A DNA stretch of 61,040 nucleotides from a virus, in IMG/VR virus record IMGVR_UViG_3300035138_000079, positions 1 through 61,040 of that record; one strand, written 5' to 3'. The translations under genes were made by a program, and so were the position numbers. This document shows, piece by piece, positions 14,838 through 23,300 of this stretch (position 1 is its first letter; each line of letters begins with the position of its first letter). Under the pieces are notes generated by a model. It searched no databases, was not told the DNA's origin, and worked only from the letters and a program-made list of their open reading frames with translations.

Positions 14838-15872
14838 ATGAAAAAAGTAACTGTTATATTACCCTCTCATAACGAGGAGAAAATTATAAAAAAGGCCGTT
14901 ACTTCTTTATTAAATCAAACTTTTTGTAATATTGAAATTGTTGTCGCTTTGGATAATTGCACTGATAGAACTCAAAAGATTGTGGTAGATTCTTTTAGAG
15001 GAAATCCAAAAGTTAGAGTTTTTAAAAGTAAAAATAATAGACATAAAAAAGCAGGTGTTTTAAATCAATTATTTAGACTTTATTTTGATAAAATGGGTGA
15101 TTATATTTTAGTAATGGATGCGGATACAATTTTAGATCATAGGGCTATATTAGAAGGTGTAAAGTTTTTAGAATTGTATAAAGATCATGGAGCTGTGTGT
15201 TCTAGAGCTGGCATTTTAAATAGTGGAAAAAGAAATATGTTGTGGTGTTTTCAAAATATAGAGTATGGTTTTGGTGATACTAGTTTTGTTGAGAGTTTTG
15301 GAAATGTTTTTGTTTGTAGAGGAATGTATTCCATGTATACTAAGAAAGCCTTAAAAAATGTTTTACAAAGAGGTTTTATTTATGATATTTCGAGTATAAC
15401 GGAAGATTATGAGTTAACTTTAGAATTGAAAAAGAAAGGTTATAAAATATCCTCTTATAATAATATAAAGGCATATACTGATGTACCTTTAAAATTAAAA
15501 GAATTTTGGGTTCAGAGGGTGCGTTGGTTAAAAGGTGGATTAGAGGATTTAAAAAAGCATGGGTTAAAAAAATATACAAAAACAGATGTTTTTGAGGCTT
15601 TATTTAATAGGGCTATAATTTTAATACAAATATTTTTTATAATAGAAGCTGTAAAGGTAAGAAGTGTTAATATATATTTCTTGAGTTTAATTATTGGAGT
15701 TTATTTGTTAAATGCTGCTATTCGTTTTAAATATGTTCAGCATAAGAGTTTTAAAACTTATATGTTGGTTTTTACAGTTTTTCCAATGTTATTTTATAGT
15801 TGGTTAAATGCATTATTAATGTTATATACAACTATTTTAGCATTGTTTAAAATAAATATAAAATGGAGATAA
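14838..15872 (+). CDS. Processive family 2 glycosyltransferase, membrane-bound
   Basis: 344 aa from the ATG at 14838; the in-frame ATG at 14823 lies before the GGAGG site. The GT2 catalytic domain covers about 1-240: nucleotide-sugar binding region with VILPSHNEE, DAD at 94-96 (metal/UDP-sugar), TED at 188-190 (catalytic base) and QRVRW at 226-230, the QxxRW motif of processive beta-glycan synthases such as hyaluronan, cellulose and poly-GlcNAc synthases. Three to four membrane helices follow. It probably adds sugars to a cell-surface polymer from a UDP-sugar. Such phage genes often change the host surface and block later phages. It starts the envelope operon that runs to about 18.2 kb. Confidence 0.9.
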   Translation: MKKVTVILPSHNEEKIIKKAVTSLLNQTFCNIEIVVALDNCTDRTQKIVVDSFRGNPKVRVFKSKNNRHKKAGVLNQLFRLYFDKMGDYILVMDADTILDHRAILEGVKFLELYKDHGAVCSRAGILNSGKRNMLWCFQNIEYGFGDTSFVESFGNVFVCRGMYSMYTKKALKNVLQRGFIYDISSITEDYELTLELKKKGYKISSYNNIKAYTDVPLKLKEFWVQRVRWLKGGLEDLKKHGLKKYTKTDVFEALFNRAIILIQIFFIIEAVKVRSVNIYFLSLIIGVYLLNAAIRFKYVQHKSFKTYMLVFTVFPMLFYSWLNALLMLYTTILALFKINIKWR

Positions 15873-15885
15873 GGAGGAAATTATA

Positions 15886-16041
15886 ATGTATAATAATAAT
15901 ATTTTACCGCAGACAGGAGCTATTTCAACAGGTATTTTTGGTTTGTCTACTGGAAATACTGTGGCTATAGGTGTATGTGTTGTTTTAACTGGGGTAGTTT
16001 TATTTAAACTTTGTAGATTTAAATTGAAAGATAATAAATAA
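15886..16041 (+). CDS. LPQTG-membrane micro-protein, 51 aa
   Basis: ATG eight bases after AAGGAGG. The sequence begins MYNNNI, then LPQTG at residues 7-11, a hydrophobic span about 24-41 and a basic tail with K/R residues (KLCRFKLKDNK). This is the full layout of a Gram-positive cell-wall sorting signal, but with only six residues in front and no signal peptide. It sits between the glycosyltransferase and further membrane proteins. Either it is a sortase substrate or decoy, or the LPQTG is accidental in a small membrane protein. Confidence 0.7.
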   Translation: MYNNNILPQTGAISTGIFGLSTGNTVAIGVCVVLTGVVLFKLCRFKLKDNK

Positions 16042-16072
16042 TAGGAAAATTTTTATAGGGAGGAAGACTAAA

Positions 16073-16771
16073 ATGGATAATTTTTGGAAGGATAATAAAA
16101 ATAATATGTATGATGAAAATGAGGAGACTAAATTATTTAATGTGACAGGTAATTTTTGGGTGGATTCTTTGATTTTAAGTGTGGTACCTTGGTTACTTAT
16201 AGGGCTTGAAAGTAATAAAAGACTTAAATTTGTATGGTGGAAAGCTTGTTTAGTTGGTTTGGCTGCTTTATTGCTTGCTAATTTTAGTTTTGGTGATTTG
16301 CTAGGTTTAGGTACTGATTATAAAGCAAAGTATAAAGAAACTTTAGGGAAGTATGAAAAGTTAGAGGATAAGTTTAATGATTATGAGAATAAAGTTTCTG
16401 AGTATCAATCTAAAGTGGATAAATTAGAGGCTGAGAAAGATGATAAAAAGGTAGTTGTTAAGGAAACTGAAAAAGCTACTCCTAAACCTACTGAGAAGCC
16501 CACTAAGAAACCTGTAGTTAAAAAGACTTATAATTTTGGTCCTGGGCGTTATGTTGTTGGGTCTGATATTAAAGCTGGTACTTATGATATAGTTTGTTCG
16601 TCTGGTAGTGGTAATGTTATAGCTCATGATAATGGTTTTATGAATTCAGTTAATTTAATAATGAGTACTGTGGCAGATGATTTATATATTAGCAATTATA
16701 AAAATGCTAAGTTGAATAAAGGAGCTACTTTACAATTAGAAAGTGTTAGTGTAAAACTTATAGAAAAGTAG
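16073..16771 (+). CDS. Membrane protein with coiled coil and secreted beta domain
   Basis: 232 aa. Two hydrophobic stretches at about 27-45 and 53-75 anchor the protein, followed by a coiled coil (about 86-130), a Thr/Pro/Lys-rich linker, and a C-terminal domain from about 153 with GRYVVGSDIKAGTYDI, a pattern common in surface lipoproteins of Firmicutes. The C-terminal domain probably lies outside the cell. Part of the envelope cassette; exact role unknown. Confidence 0.78.
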   Translation: MDNFWKDNKNNMYDENEETKLFNVTGNFWVDSLILSVVPWLLIGLESNKRLKFVWWKACLVGLAALLLANFSFGDLLGLGTDYKAKYKETLGKYEKLEDKFNDYENKVSEYQSKVDKLEAEKDDKKVVVKETEKATPKPTEKPTKKPVVKKTYNFGPGRYVVGSDIKAGTYDIVCSSGSGNVIAHDNGFMNSVNLIMSTVADDLYISNYKNAKLNKGATLQLESVSVKLIEK

Positions 16772-16780
16772 GAGGCTCTT

Positions 16781-17203
16781 ATGAAAAGACTATTAATAGG
16801 TGGTTGTATAGTAGTATTGCTTTTGGGTTTAATTGCTCTGGCTCTACATGGTTTTATTAGTTTACTTGTTGATTTGGATGCTTTAGGTAATGTAGATGCT
16901 GAGAAGCAAGATATTAATGTGGGGTTAGAGCCTATAGAAGATTCCTTAAGTGTTAATGATTTAGTTATGACTGAGACCGATAATGGTTATAATATAACAG
17001 GGCTTATAAAAAATACTTCTGATGTAAATATTAAAGGTATAGAAGTAATAGTATCCTTGTATGATAAGGATAAAAATAAAATTGGTGAGGCTGCAGCTTA
17101 TTCAGGAAGACTTAAAAAAGGTGTTACTTGGAAATTTGAAGCTGTAAGCTTTGATAGTGGGGTTGTGGACTTTGATGTTGATATCGAGGTCCTGGGCCAT
17201 TAA
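16781..17203 (+). CDS. Membrane-anchored FxLYD-domain protein
   Basis: 140 aa. N-terminal hydrophobic anchor at about residues 4-30, a short acidic linker, and a domain of about 80 residues with GLIKNTSDVNIKGIEV and VSLYDKDKNKIGEA, the FxLYD signature. These domains are usually surface-exposed in Gram-positive bacteria. ATG start after TAGGAGG, ten bases behind the previous gene. Function unknown beyond surface location. Confidence 0.8.
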   Translation: MKRLLIGGCIVVLLLGLIALALHGFISLLVDLDALGNVDAEKQDINVGLEPIEDSLSVNDLVMTETDNGYNITGLIKNTSDVNIKGIEVIVSLYDKDKNKIGEAAAYSGRLKKGVTWKFEAVSFDSGVVDFDVDIEVLGH

Positions 17204-17223
17204 ATTAAAGGGAGGATTATATT

Positions 17224-17763
17224 ATGTTTAATATCTTATTGGCGGCGGGAATGTTTATAGTAGGAGTAGTTATTACTTTAGGTGTTTTGTTTTTGTTGGT
17301 TTATAAACATCTAAAAAGTATGGTGAGAGATGTTAGAAAGTTAAGTATTTCTTTAAATAAAAATAAAAAAAGGTTGGAGTCTATAGATATATTAACTTAT
17401 GGATTAATGACGAGATTTAATATGGTTCCCAGTGATCCAACTGAGGCTCCTACGGAAATGGATTTAACTCCTCATATTCCCTCGATTGTAAAGGAAGTTG
17501 TTGAGGAAGCTGAGGAGGATAAGAGTATTGTTTTTGAGAAAGAATTTTCTCAATATAGGGATATTGAAGTTGAGAAAAATAAAAAATTAAAACCTTTAAC
17601 TCGTGAAGAGTTTAGTAGTTTATCAAATGATGAGAAGATCGCTTATTTGAATCAATATAAACCTATTATTGATAAACTACCTAATAAAAAAGAAGTATTG
17701 CATAGTTTAAAAGACACTAAGAATACCTTATTAGATGAGGTTTATAATGCGAGGTGTAATTGA
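17224..17763 (+). CDS. Membrane-anchored cytoplasmic protein, 179 aa
   Basis: ATG after GGGAGG. One hydrophobic helix at about 4-30 followed by a basic segment, so the remaining 140 residues should face the cytoplasm. These are Glu/Lys-rich with no known domain. The TGA stop overlaps the next ATG (ATG starts on its last A), which suggests coupled translation. Confidence 0.7.
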   Translation: MFNILLAAGMFIVGVVITLGVLFLLVYKHLKSMVRDVRKLSISLNKNKKRLESIDILTYGLMTRFNMVPSDPTEAPTEMDLTPHIPSIVKEVVEEAEEDKSIVFEKEFSQYRDIEVEKNKKLKPLTREEFSSLSNDEKIAYLNQYKPIIDKLPNKKEVLHSLKDTKNTLLDEVYNARCN

Positions 17764-17867
17764 TGAGAAATTGTAGATCATGTCCTTGGGGTCGGATTAA
17801 CGCAGCTACTCAACAGGTAGAATGTACATATTTTAATGGCTGTGTTCAGGATGAAGAGGAGGAGTAA
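17763..17867 (+). CDS. Cys-rich mini-protein, 34 aa
   Basis: Starts on the last base of the previous stop and is followed without a gap by the next start. Four cysteines in two pairs (CRSC and C-x5-C) and an acidic Glu tail whose GAGGAGGAG codons also form the ribosome site of the next gene. Likely a zinc knuckle. Confidence 0.6.
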   Translation: MRNCRSCPWGRINAATQQVECTYFNGCVQDEEEE

Positions 17868-18107
17868 ATGGCTAAATTAGGTGTAATTGCTTATAAAAAA
17901 ATTAATCGTATTAATGAGGATTGTGGTATATGTCCTTATGCTGTTATGGATATGGAGGATTTTCAGGAGTTTAGAGAAATGTTTTGGTTTTTATATGCTA
18001 TAGCTGATCATATTTCTCGGGAAAATGCTGAAAGTATTTATCTTTTAGAGAAGTTTTTAGGATTTAGATGTACTGAGGATAAAAGATTTTTAAATAAGGT
18101 GGTGTAG
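17868..18107 (+). CDS. Unknown protein with CxxC motif, 79 aa
   Basis: ATG directly after the previous stop. Contains CGICPY near residue 19-24 and otherwise acidic helices with many aromatic residues. Not recognised. Part of the cotranscribed tail end of the envelope operon. Confidence 0.65.
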   Translation: MAKLGVIAYKKINRINEDCGICPYAVMDMEDFQEFREMFWFLYAIADHISRENAESIYLLEKFLGFRCTEDKRFLNKVV

Positions 18108-18110
18108 TTG

Positions 18111-18230
18111 ATGTTTTATCGGAATATATTTACTAGGGAGGAGCTTAGTGCTAGTGAATATCATGCTAAAGTAAAAAGATGTGAGATAGATGAAAAAGAG
18201 TGGGTAATGGTTGGTTTTGATAAGGATTAG
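18111..18230 (+). CDS. Unknown small protein, 39 aa
   Basis: ATG three bases after the previous stop, with AAGGTGG upstream. Short, soluble, no motif. Its stop codon lies in the left arm of the terminator at 18224, so it closes the accessory region before the virion genes. Confidence 0.55.
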   Translation: MFYRNIFTREELSASEYHAKVKRCEIDEKEWVMVGFDKD

Positions 18231-18257
18231 GGTTGTGTTCCCTAATCCTGTTTTTTT
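18224..18257 (+). terminator. Strong intrinsic terminator
   Basis: Perfect 9-bp stem GGATTAGGG / CCCTAATCC, seven-base loop, T7 tail. Separates accessory and virion modules. Confidence 0.9.
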
Positions 18258-18282
18258 GTCTTTTTATGATATACTATACAAT
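18256..18282 (+). promoter_or_regulatory. Possible promoter of the virion module
   Basis: A TATACTATACAATATAG stretch gives -10-like boxes at 18270 and 18277; TTGTCT at 18256 is 15 bases from TACAAT. It fits neither class A nor class B. Chosen mainly because a promoter is needed after the strong terminator. Confidence 0.35.
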
Positions 18283-18298
18283 ATAGTTAGGTGGTGAT

Positions 18299-19156
18299 TT
18301 GAGTGTGAGACGTTTAGGCTTTGGTTTAGGTTTTAGTTCAACTTATACTTTACTTGAAAATGCAGTGATACCTTTATTATTTGATGTTTTAGGTATTAGT
18401 GAGAATGCTATATTAATTTTTAATCCTTATACTCAGGTTGTAAGTAGTTTTACAGGACCTATTATTAGGTGTGTAAGGTCAGGGGATTTAGCTGAGGAAG
18501 AATTTACTTTTAAGAATGGGGTATTAGATACGGCTTCTATTTTATCCTGGTGTGGTGGAGTCGATACATTTATTAAAAGGGTTTATTTGCAAAATGATAA
18601 CAGTAAATACGCTTATCAAGAAGATTTTAATTATATGCCTAAAATTGTGAATGCTGGTGCTATTGTCACTGAGGGTTTATTATATGATGGTACTGATGAT
18701 GTATTAGTGATAGATAATTATTCAGCTTTAGATATAATAGCTCCTAAATTAGTTTTATATGCAAATTATAAAAGGGCCAGCTCTCATGTAGGCTTTGTGT
18801 TTTGTAAAAATGGTGTTGGTTCTGATGATGCACAATATTCTATTTTAAATGATGGTACTAGTGTTAGTGCTTGGTGGCATGGGAATGAGAGACTTATTGC
18901 CGCTAATGGGGAGCCTAGTCAAGATATGATTTTTTGGGATACTCTTGTGGCTGATGGGTTAAAATTAAATGCTAATGGTAGTGAATCAAGTGCTTTGTTT
19001 GATGCTACTCTGGTTAATGTTGATAATGTTTCTATAGGAGGCAGAAAAAATCCTACTAGTCATTCTACTTATTTTAATGGGCATATAAAAAGTGTTTATG
19101 TTTTTAATGCAGATGTTTATAGTAAGTATACAGATTTAAAAAATGGAGGTGTTTAA
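18299..19156 (+). CDS. Lectin-like (LamG/concanavalin fold) structural protein
   Basis: 285 aa from TTG; the GTG at 18305 is an alternative, as AGGTGG lies four bases before TTG. The segment CGGVDTFIKRVY..YMPKIV..GALL-like, with GLLYDGTDDVL, matches the pattern of arabinofuranosidase/LamG-like beta-sandwich domains found in phage adhesins. The second half continues as a jelly-roll lectin. No catalytic residues can be named. It precedes the terminase genes, an odd place for an adhesin, but the next gene is also structural-looking. Most likely a virion decoration or receptor-binding protein. Confidence 0.65.
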   Translation: MSVRRLGFGLGFSSTYTLLENAVIPLLFDVLGISENAILIFNPYTQVVSSFTGPIIRCVRSGDLAEEEFTFKNGVLDTASILSWCGGVDTFIKRVYLQNDNSKYAYQEDFNYMPKIVNAGAIVTEGLLYDGTDDVLVIDNYSALDIIAPKLVLYANYKRASSHVGFVFCKNGVGSDDAQYSILNDGTSVSAWWHGNERLIAANGEPSQDMIFWDTLVADGLKLNANGSESSALFDATLVNVDNVSIGGRKNPTSHSTYFNGHIKSVYVFNADVYSKYTDLKNGGV

Positions 19157-19501
19157 ATGCTTAATTTTGATAACAGTGTTATTAGTTTGAGTGAGGAAGA
19201 TTTAAAAGATATCAGAGCCTTAAATATTATTGGCTATAATAAGTTGGTTATTGAAAGAGCTATGTCTGGTTATTATGGTTTTAAAAGATTGGTGAATCCT
19301 GCAAGTAATATGACTCCTGATAGTGGATATAAGTTTTGTGTGGTGTATGCTGTTGAGGATTCTAATATTACGGTAACTGGTAATAGTTCTGTGGCTTCTC
19401 AGGTATTAAATAAAGGTCAGATGTTGGCGGGTAGATTTACGGAGGTGTCTTGTACGGCTGGGAGTTATGTAATGGCTTATCAAATACCTTCAGGAGCTTG
19501 A
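19157..19501 (+). CDS. Unknown, probably structural partner of the lectin-like protein
   Basis: 114 aa. ATG follows the previous stop with no gap. A beta-rich C-terminal half (residues about 50-114) with Ser/Thr/Gly-rich turns follows a helical first half. Not recognised; coupling to the lectin-like protein suggests a joint function. Confidence 0.62.
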   Translation: MLNFDNSVISLSEEDLKDIRALNIIGYNKLVIERAMSGYYGFKRLVNPASNMTPDSGYKFCVVYAVEDSNITVTGNSSVASQVLNKGQMLAGRFTEVSCTAGSYVMAYQIPSGA

Positions 19502-19691
19502 CAGTTTTTGTAAATTATGTTATGTTGTAAAAGATAACTGCTAAGCTCACTACAATAGTGTATATATAGAAATCTGATAAGACAACTTCTACTCAAAATA
19601 GAGAGTGCTTTAATAGTACTCTCTATTGTTATGTACCTTGACTTTACTTAGGTGGTGTGCTAAACTTGAGCTATAAAAGGGGGTGTCTTAA
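19502..19691 (+). other. Intergenic region before terminase, with hairpins
   Basis: 190 bases without a gene. It contains CACTA-CAA-TAGTG, then a 12-pair hairpin around AATAGAGAGT / ACTCTCTATT (19597-19627), and the terS ribosome site. Position next to terS makes it a candidate packaging site (pac or cos), not proven. Confidence 0.4.
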
Positions 19692-20189
19692 ATGCCTACT
19701 AATAATGGTGTTAATTGGATTGAAATTAAAGATTTGTATATTATGGGTGAGCTTGATAAGGAAGGAAAAATAATTTATAGCTCTAATGTGGATTTAGCCA
19801 AAAGGTTTGGGATTTCTCCTCAGGCTTTAAGTGTAAGAATAAAAGAGGAGAACTGGAAAACTGAGAAGAAATTATATTTAGATAATGTAGAAAAACGTAA
19901 GAGAGAAAAACGCATTGAGTCTCTAGCTGAGGAGGCGGCGAATTTTGATTTGAGAGTTTTAAATGTTGCTAAGGATGGATTAGAACATGTTGAGCATTAT
20001 TTTAGACAAGCTAAATTTAAATATAATGAAACTGGAAAGACTATGTCTTTAGATAGTTTAGAGTCTTTGGCAAGGTGTACAGATAAATTTCAAAAGATAG
20101 GCAGACTTGCTTTAGGTGAAAATACTAGTGCTGCTCAATCTAATATTGAGACTTGGTTGGACTTATTTGATGTGATAGAAGATGATTAG
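19692..20189 (+). CDS. terS: Terminase small subunit
   Basis: 165 aa. N-terminal helix-turn-helix (DLAKRFGISPQALSVRIKEE, about 37-56) for recognising phage DNA, then helical oligomerisation part rich in charged residues. Starts at ATG after GGGGGTG. Overlaps the large subunit gene by eight bases. It should bind the packaging site and feed DNA to the motor protein. Confidence 0.88.
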   Translation: MPTNNGVNWIEIKDLYIMGELDKEGKIIYSSNVDLAKRFGISPQALSVRIKEENWKTEKKLYLDNVEKRKREKRIESLAEEAANFDLRVLNVAKDGLEHVEHYFRQAKFKYNETGKTMSLDSLESLARCTDKFQKIGRLALGENTSAAQSNIETWLDLFDVIEDD

Positions 20190-21696
20190 TAAAGATACCG
20201 CAAGGCAGTTGTTGAGTAAAAGCAAGGAAAAGCCTGATTGGTTTATTAAGAATATGCTTGGGGCTGAGTTGTGGCAGAAACAAATTGATATAATAAATTC
20301 TGTTAAAGACAAAAGATATACTACTGTTAGGGCCTGTCATGGTCCTGGTAAAACTTTTTTATCTGGAAATACTGTGTTATGGTTCTTATATACGCATAAA
20401 CCTTCTAAAGTTATAACTACGGCTCCTACTGGGAGACAAGTTTATTCTTTATTATGGTCAGAGATAAGAGAAGCTCATGGAAGAGGCAGTAAGATTAGGC
20501 CTTTAGGGGGAGACCCTTTAAAAACTAGATTAGAATTAAAGCCTGGGTGGTATGCCGAAGGGTTTGCTACTTCTGAGTTTAATATAGAGAGGGTTACGGG
20601 ATATCATTCTGATAATATTTTAATTATTGTTGATGAAGCTAGTGGAGTTCCCGACCCTATATTTGATGCTTTAGAAGGATTAATGTCTTCTGGTAATGCT
20701 CACATGTTACTTGTAGGAAATCCAACTAGAGCTGAGGGAAGATTTAGAGAATCTTTTACTAATGATTTATATGCTAAATTTAAAATATCAGCTTTTGACA
20801 CACCTAATTTTGTTTATTTTGGTATAACTAGAGAGGATATTTTAACTGGGGCTTGGCAAGAAAAAGTTGGGGATAAGAAGATGCCCAGACCTTATTTAGT
20901 TACTCCTCAATGGGTAGCTGAAAGGTTTCAGACTTGGGGATCAGAGTCCGTTTTAGTAAAAATTAAAATTGATGCTGATTTTCCTAGTAGTGACCAAACT
21001 GATAAAGTTATTCCTATAGCTGATTTAGATGAGTGTAGGGATTTGTATTTTGCTCAAGATGAAATGTATTCAGAGATTGAGGTTGGAGTTGATATAGCCA
21101 GATATGGAACGGATGAGTCTGTATTAGCTTTTAGGGCAGGCAGACAGCCATTATATGAAAGAGTGTTATATCATAAGTCCACTATGGCTGTAGTAGGAGC
21201 TATAAGAGAGGAGATATCTTTTTTAGGTCCTCATAGGGTCAGTAAAATTAAGTTAGATGTTATTGGTTTAGGTGCAGGTCCTGTGGATAGATTGTTGGAG
21301 CTACAAGAAGAAGGAGAATTTCCTCAACATATCGAGATTATTGGTGTTAATGTAGCTATGGCTAGTAAGGATTTAAAAACTAAAGAGTTAAAAAAGGATA
21401 GATTAAGATTTGTAACTTTAAGAGATAATTTATGGTGGCAATTTAGAGAACGAGTACAAAAGAGAGAAATATCTACTAAGAATATTTCCTCGGAAGGATT
21501 AAAAGAATTATCGGCTCCTGAGTATACTATGACTTCTAAGGGTCAGACAAAAATTGAGTCAAAGGAAGATTTACGGAAAGCTGATCGATTGGGTAAGTCT
21601 CCTGATAGAGGAGACGCATGGTTATTAGCTTTTGGTAATGTAGTTCCTGAGAAAAGAAATAAGAGAGCTAAAGTTAGAGTTAGGGGAAGGAGGTAA
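20182..21696 (+). CDS. terL: Terminase large subunit
   Basis: 504 aa. ATPase part: Walker A-like CHGPGKT at 52-58, Walker B IIVDEAS with acidic pair at 151-152. Nuclease part: DIARYGTDES with Asp304, further acidic residue in KLDVIG and a final DRGDAW near residue 483, the RNase H-fold triad. It drives DNA into proheads and cuts the concatemer. Full length for the family. Confidence 0.93.
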   Translation: MISKDTARQLLSKSKEKPDWFIKNMLGAELWQKQIDIINSVKDKRYTTVRACHGPGKTFLSGNTVLWFLYTHKPSKVITTAPTGRQVYSLLWSEIREAHGRGSKIRPLGGDPLKTRLELKPGWYAEGFATSEFNIERVTGYHSDNILIIVDEASGVPDPIFDALEGLMSSGNAHMLLVGNPTRAEGRFRESFTNDLYAKFKISAFDTPNFVYFGITREDILTGAWQEKVGDKKMPRPYLVTPQWVAERFQTWGSESVLVKIKIDADFPSSDQTDKVIPIADLDECRDLYFAQDEMYSEIEVGVDIARYGTDESVLAFRAGRQPLYERVLYHKSTMAVVGAIREEISFLGPHRVSKIKLDVIGLGAGPVDRLLELQEEGEFPQHIEIIGVNVAMASKDLKTKELKKDRLRFVTLRDNLWWQFRERVQKREISTKNISSEGLKELSAPEYTMTSKGQTKIESKEDLRKADRLGKSPDRGDAWLLAFGNVVPEKRNKRAKVRVRGRR

Positions 21697-21698
21697 AA

Positions 21699-23300
21699 AT
21701 GAAGAAAATTAAGAAACCTTTTTGTTATGTTTCTAAAAGTGGTAAGACTTTTAGTGAAAGACAGTTAAATTTATTTACTGGTAAAGGTAAAGAAGCTGAG
21801 AGCAAACAGATATTATCTGATGTGTTTTTAAATGCTTATAGTACTTATCAATTAAGTGAACCTTTATATAATCCCTTATCTTTATCATATTTATTAGAGT
21901 TAAATGTGTATCATATGCGGTGTTGTCAGACTAAAGCTAAAGATACTGCGGGCTTAGGTTGGGAGTTAAAACAGACTGAAAATGAAGCGTCTCCTACTAT
22001 GAAGGAAAATATAGAAGATATTTTAAAGGATATGGATGAATCTTTGTCGAAAAGTTTATATAGAGCTTGTGTAGATTGGGAGTCTTTAGGTTATGGTGTT
22101 TTGGAGATAGTACGTGAGAGCCATAAAGCTGATGGGGAACTGGCTAAGATTTATCATTTACCTGCTATAAATTTTAGGGTCCATATTACTGGTAATAAAT
22201 ATATGCAACGTGTTGGAGCTGAACATGTTTGGTTTAAAAAAATTAATTATCCTATGGATATAGATTGTAAGACTGGACAAGAATTTCCTTTAGGAACTTT
22301 AAAGCCAGAGGATAGAGCTACGGAGATTATATTCTGGGAAAATTATTCACCTAGATGTACTTATTATGGTGTACCTGATATAGTTCCTGCTATGGGAGCT
22401 GTTCAAGGTGATATATCAAGACGAGATTATAATATTTCTTTCTTTGATAATTATGGGGTTCCTGCTTATGCTGTTTATATAACTGGTGACTTTGATCCTG
22501 GTGAGCCTGTTGATAAAGAGGGTAATCCTGATGAGACGGGTAAAACTCCTTTAGAATGGGAAATAGAGGCTCATTTTGATGAGGCTTCTAAGAATCCAAA
22601 TTCAGTGCTGATTTTATCTATTCCCTCTGTTTCTGATGATGGCGGGGGAGATGTGGAAATTAAATTCCAACCTTTATCAGTGGAAATAAAAGAGTCCTCA
22701 TTTAGATTATATAGGCAAGATAATAGAGATGAAATATTAGCTGCTCATGGGGTACCGCCTTATAGATTAGGTATTGTTGAGACAGGTACCTTAGGAAGTA
22801 ATGTTGCTGAGGAAGCTACAAAGGTGTATAAGACTTCTGTAATAGAACCTAGACAGGCTATCATTGAGGATTTTTTCAATAAAGATATTCTTTGGGGTAT
22901 GTTTGGGGCTTATGATTTAGAGTTTAAAATAGCTGCTATAGATGCTGAGGATGAAGACACTGATATTACGATGGCTGTTAAATTATTTGAAAATGCAGCT
23001 ATGACACCAAATGAACTTATTAAAAATTTTGGTGGAAGATTTGGTCTTAAGGAATCAGATCATGAGGCTATGAACTTACATTATATTAAAGGTAAAGCTA
23101 TTGACGGAGATAATACGTCTCCTGATGAAGTTAAAGAGATACTTAATGGTTTAAATGATAGATTAGCTGGGGTAGTTGTTGGTGATGATCCTGCTGAGGA
23201 TATGGAAGGTGAGATAGATGGAGAATCGACCCTTAATAGCACTCAAGGCAATGGTGGAAGTGGAGAGAACTCTTTACCACCTACAAGTAATGAAGGCTAA
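21699..23300 (+). CDS. Portal protein (PBSX-type)
   Basis: 533 aa. The region with DNRDEILAAHGVPPYRLGI and ETGTLGSNVAEEATK is typical of PBSX/SPP1-like portals. Forms the dodecameric ring at the head vertex through which DNA enters and leaves. ATG two bases after the terL stop, with AGGAGG inside terL. The last 83 bases overlap the next gene in another frame; the C-terminal tail is acidic and Ser/Gly-rich. Confidence 0.9.
   Translation: MKKIKKPFCYVSKSGKTFSERQLNLFTGKGKEAESKQILSDVFLNAYSTYQLSEPLYNPLSLSYLLELNVYHMRCCQTKAKDTAGLGWELKQTENEASPTMKENIEDILKDMDESLSKSLYRACVDWESLGYGVLEIVRESHKADGELAKIYHLPAINFRVHITGNKYMQRVGAEHVWFKKINYPMDIDCKTGQEFPLGTLKPEDRATEIIFWENYSPRCTYYGVPDIVPAMGAVQGDISRRDYNISFFDNYGVPAYAVYITGDFDPGEPVDKEGNPDETGKTPLEWEIEAHFDEASKNPNSVLILSIPSVSDDGGGDVEIKFQPLSVEIKESSFRLYRQDNRDEILAAHGVPPYRLGIVETGTLGSNVAEEATKVYKTSVIEPRQAIIEDFFNKDILWGMFGAYDLEFKIAAIDAEDEDTDITMAVKLFENAAMTPNELIKNFGGRFGLKESDHEAMNLHYIKGKAIDGDNTSPDEVKEILNGLNDRLAGVVVGDDPAEDMEGEIDGESTLNSTQGNGGSGENSLPPTSNEG

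Noticed and set aside
19638-19677. TTGACT and TATAAA before terS as a promoter
   Set aside because: The boxes are 28 bases apart, too far for sigma-A, and do not match class A or B spacing.
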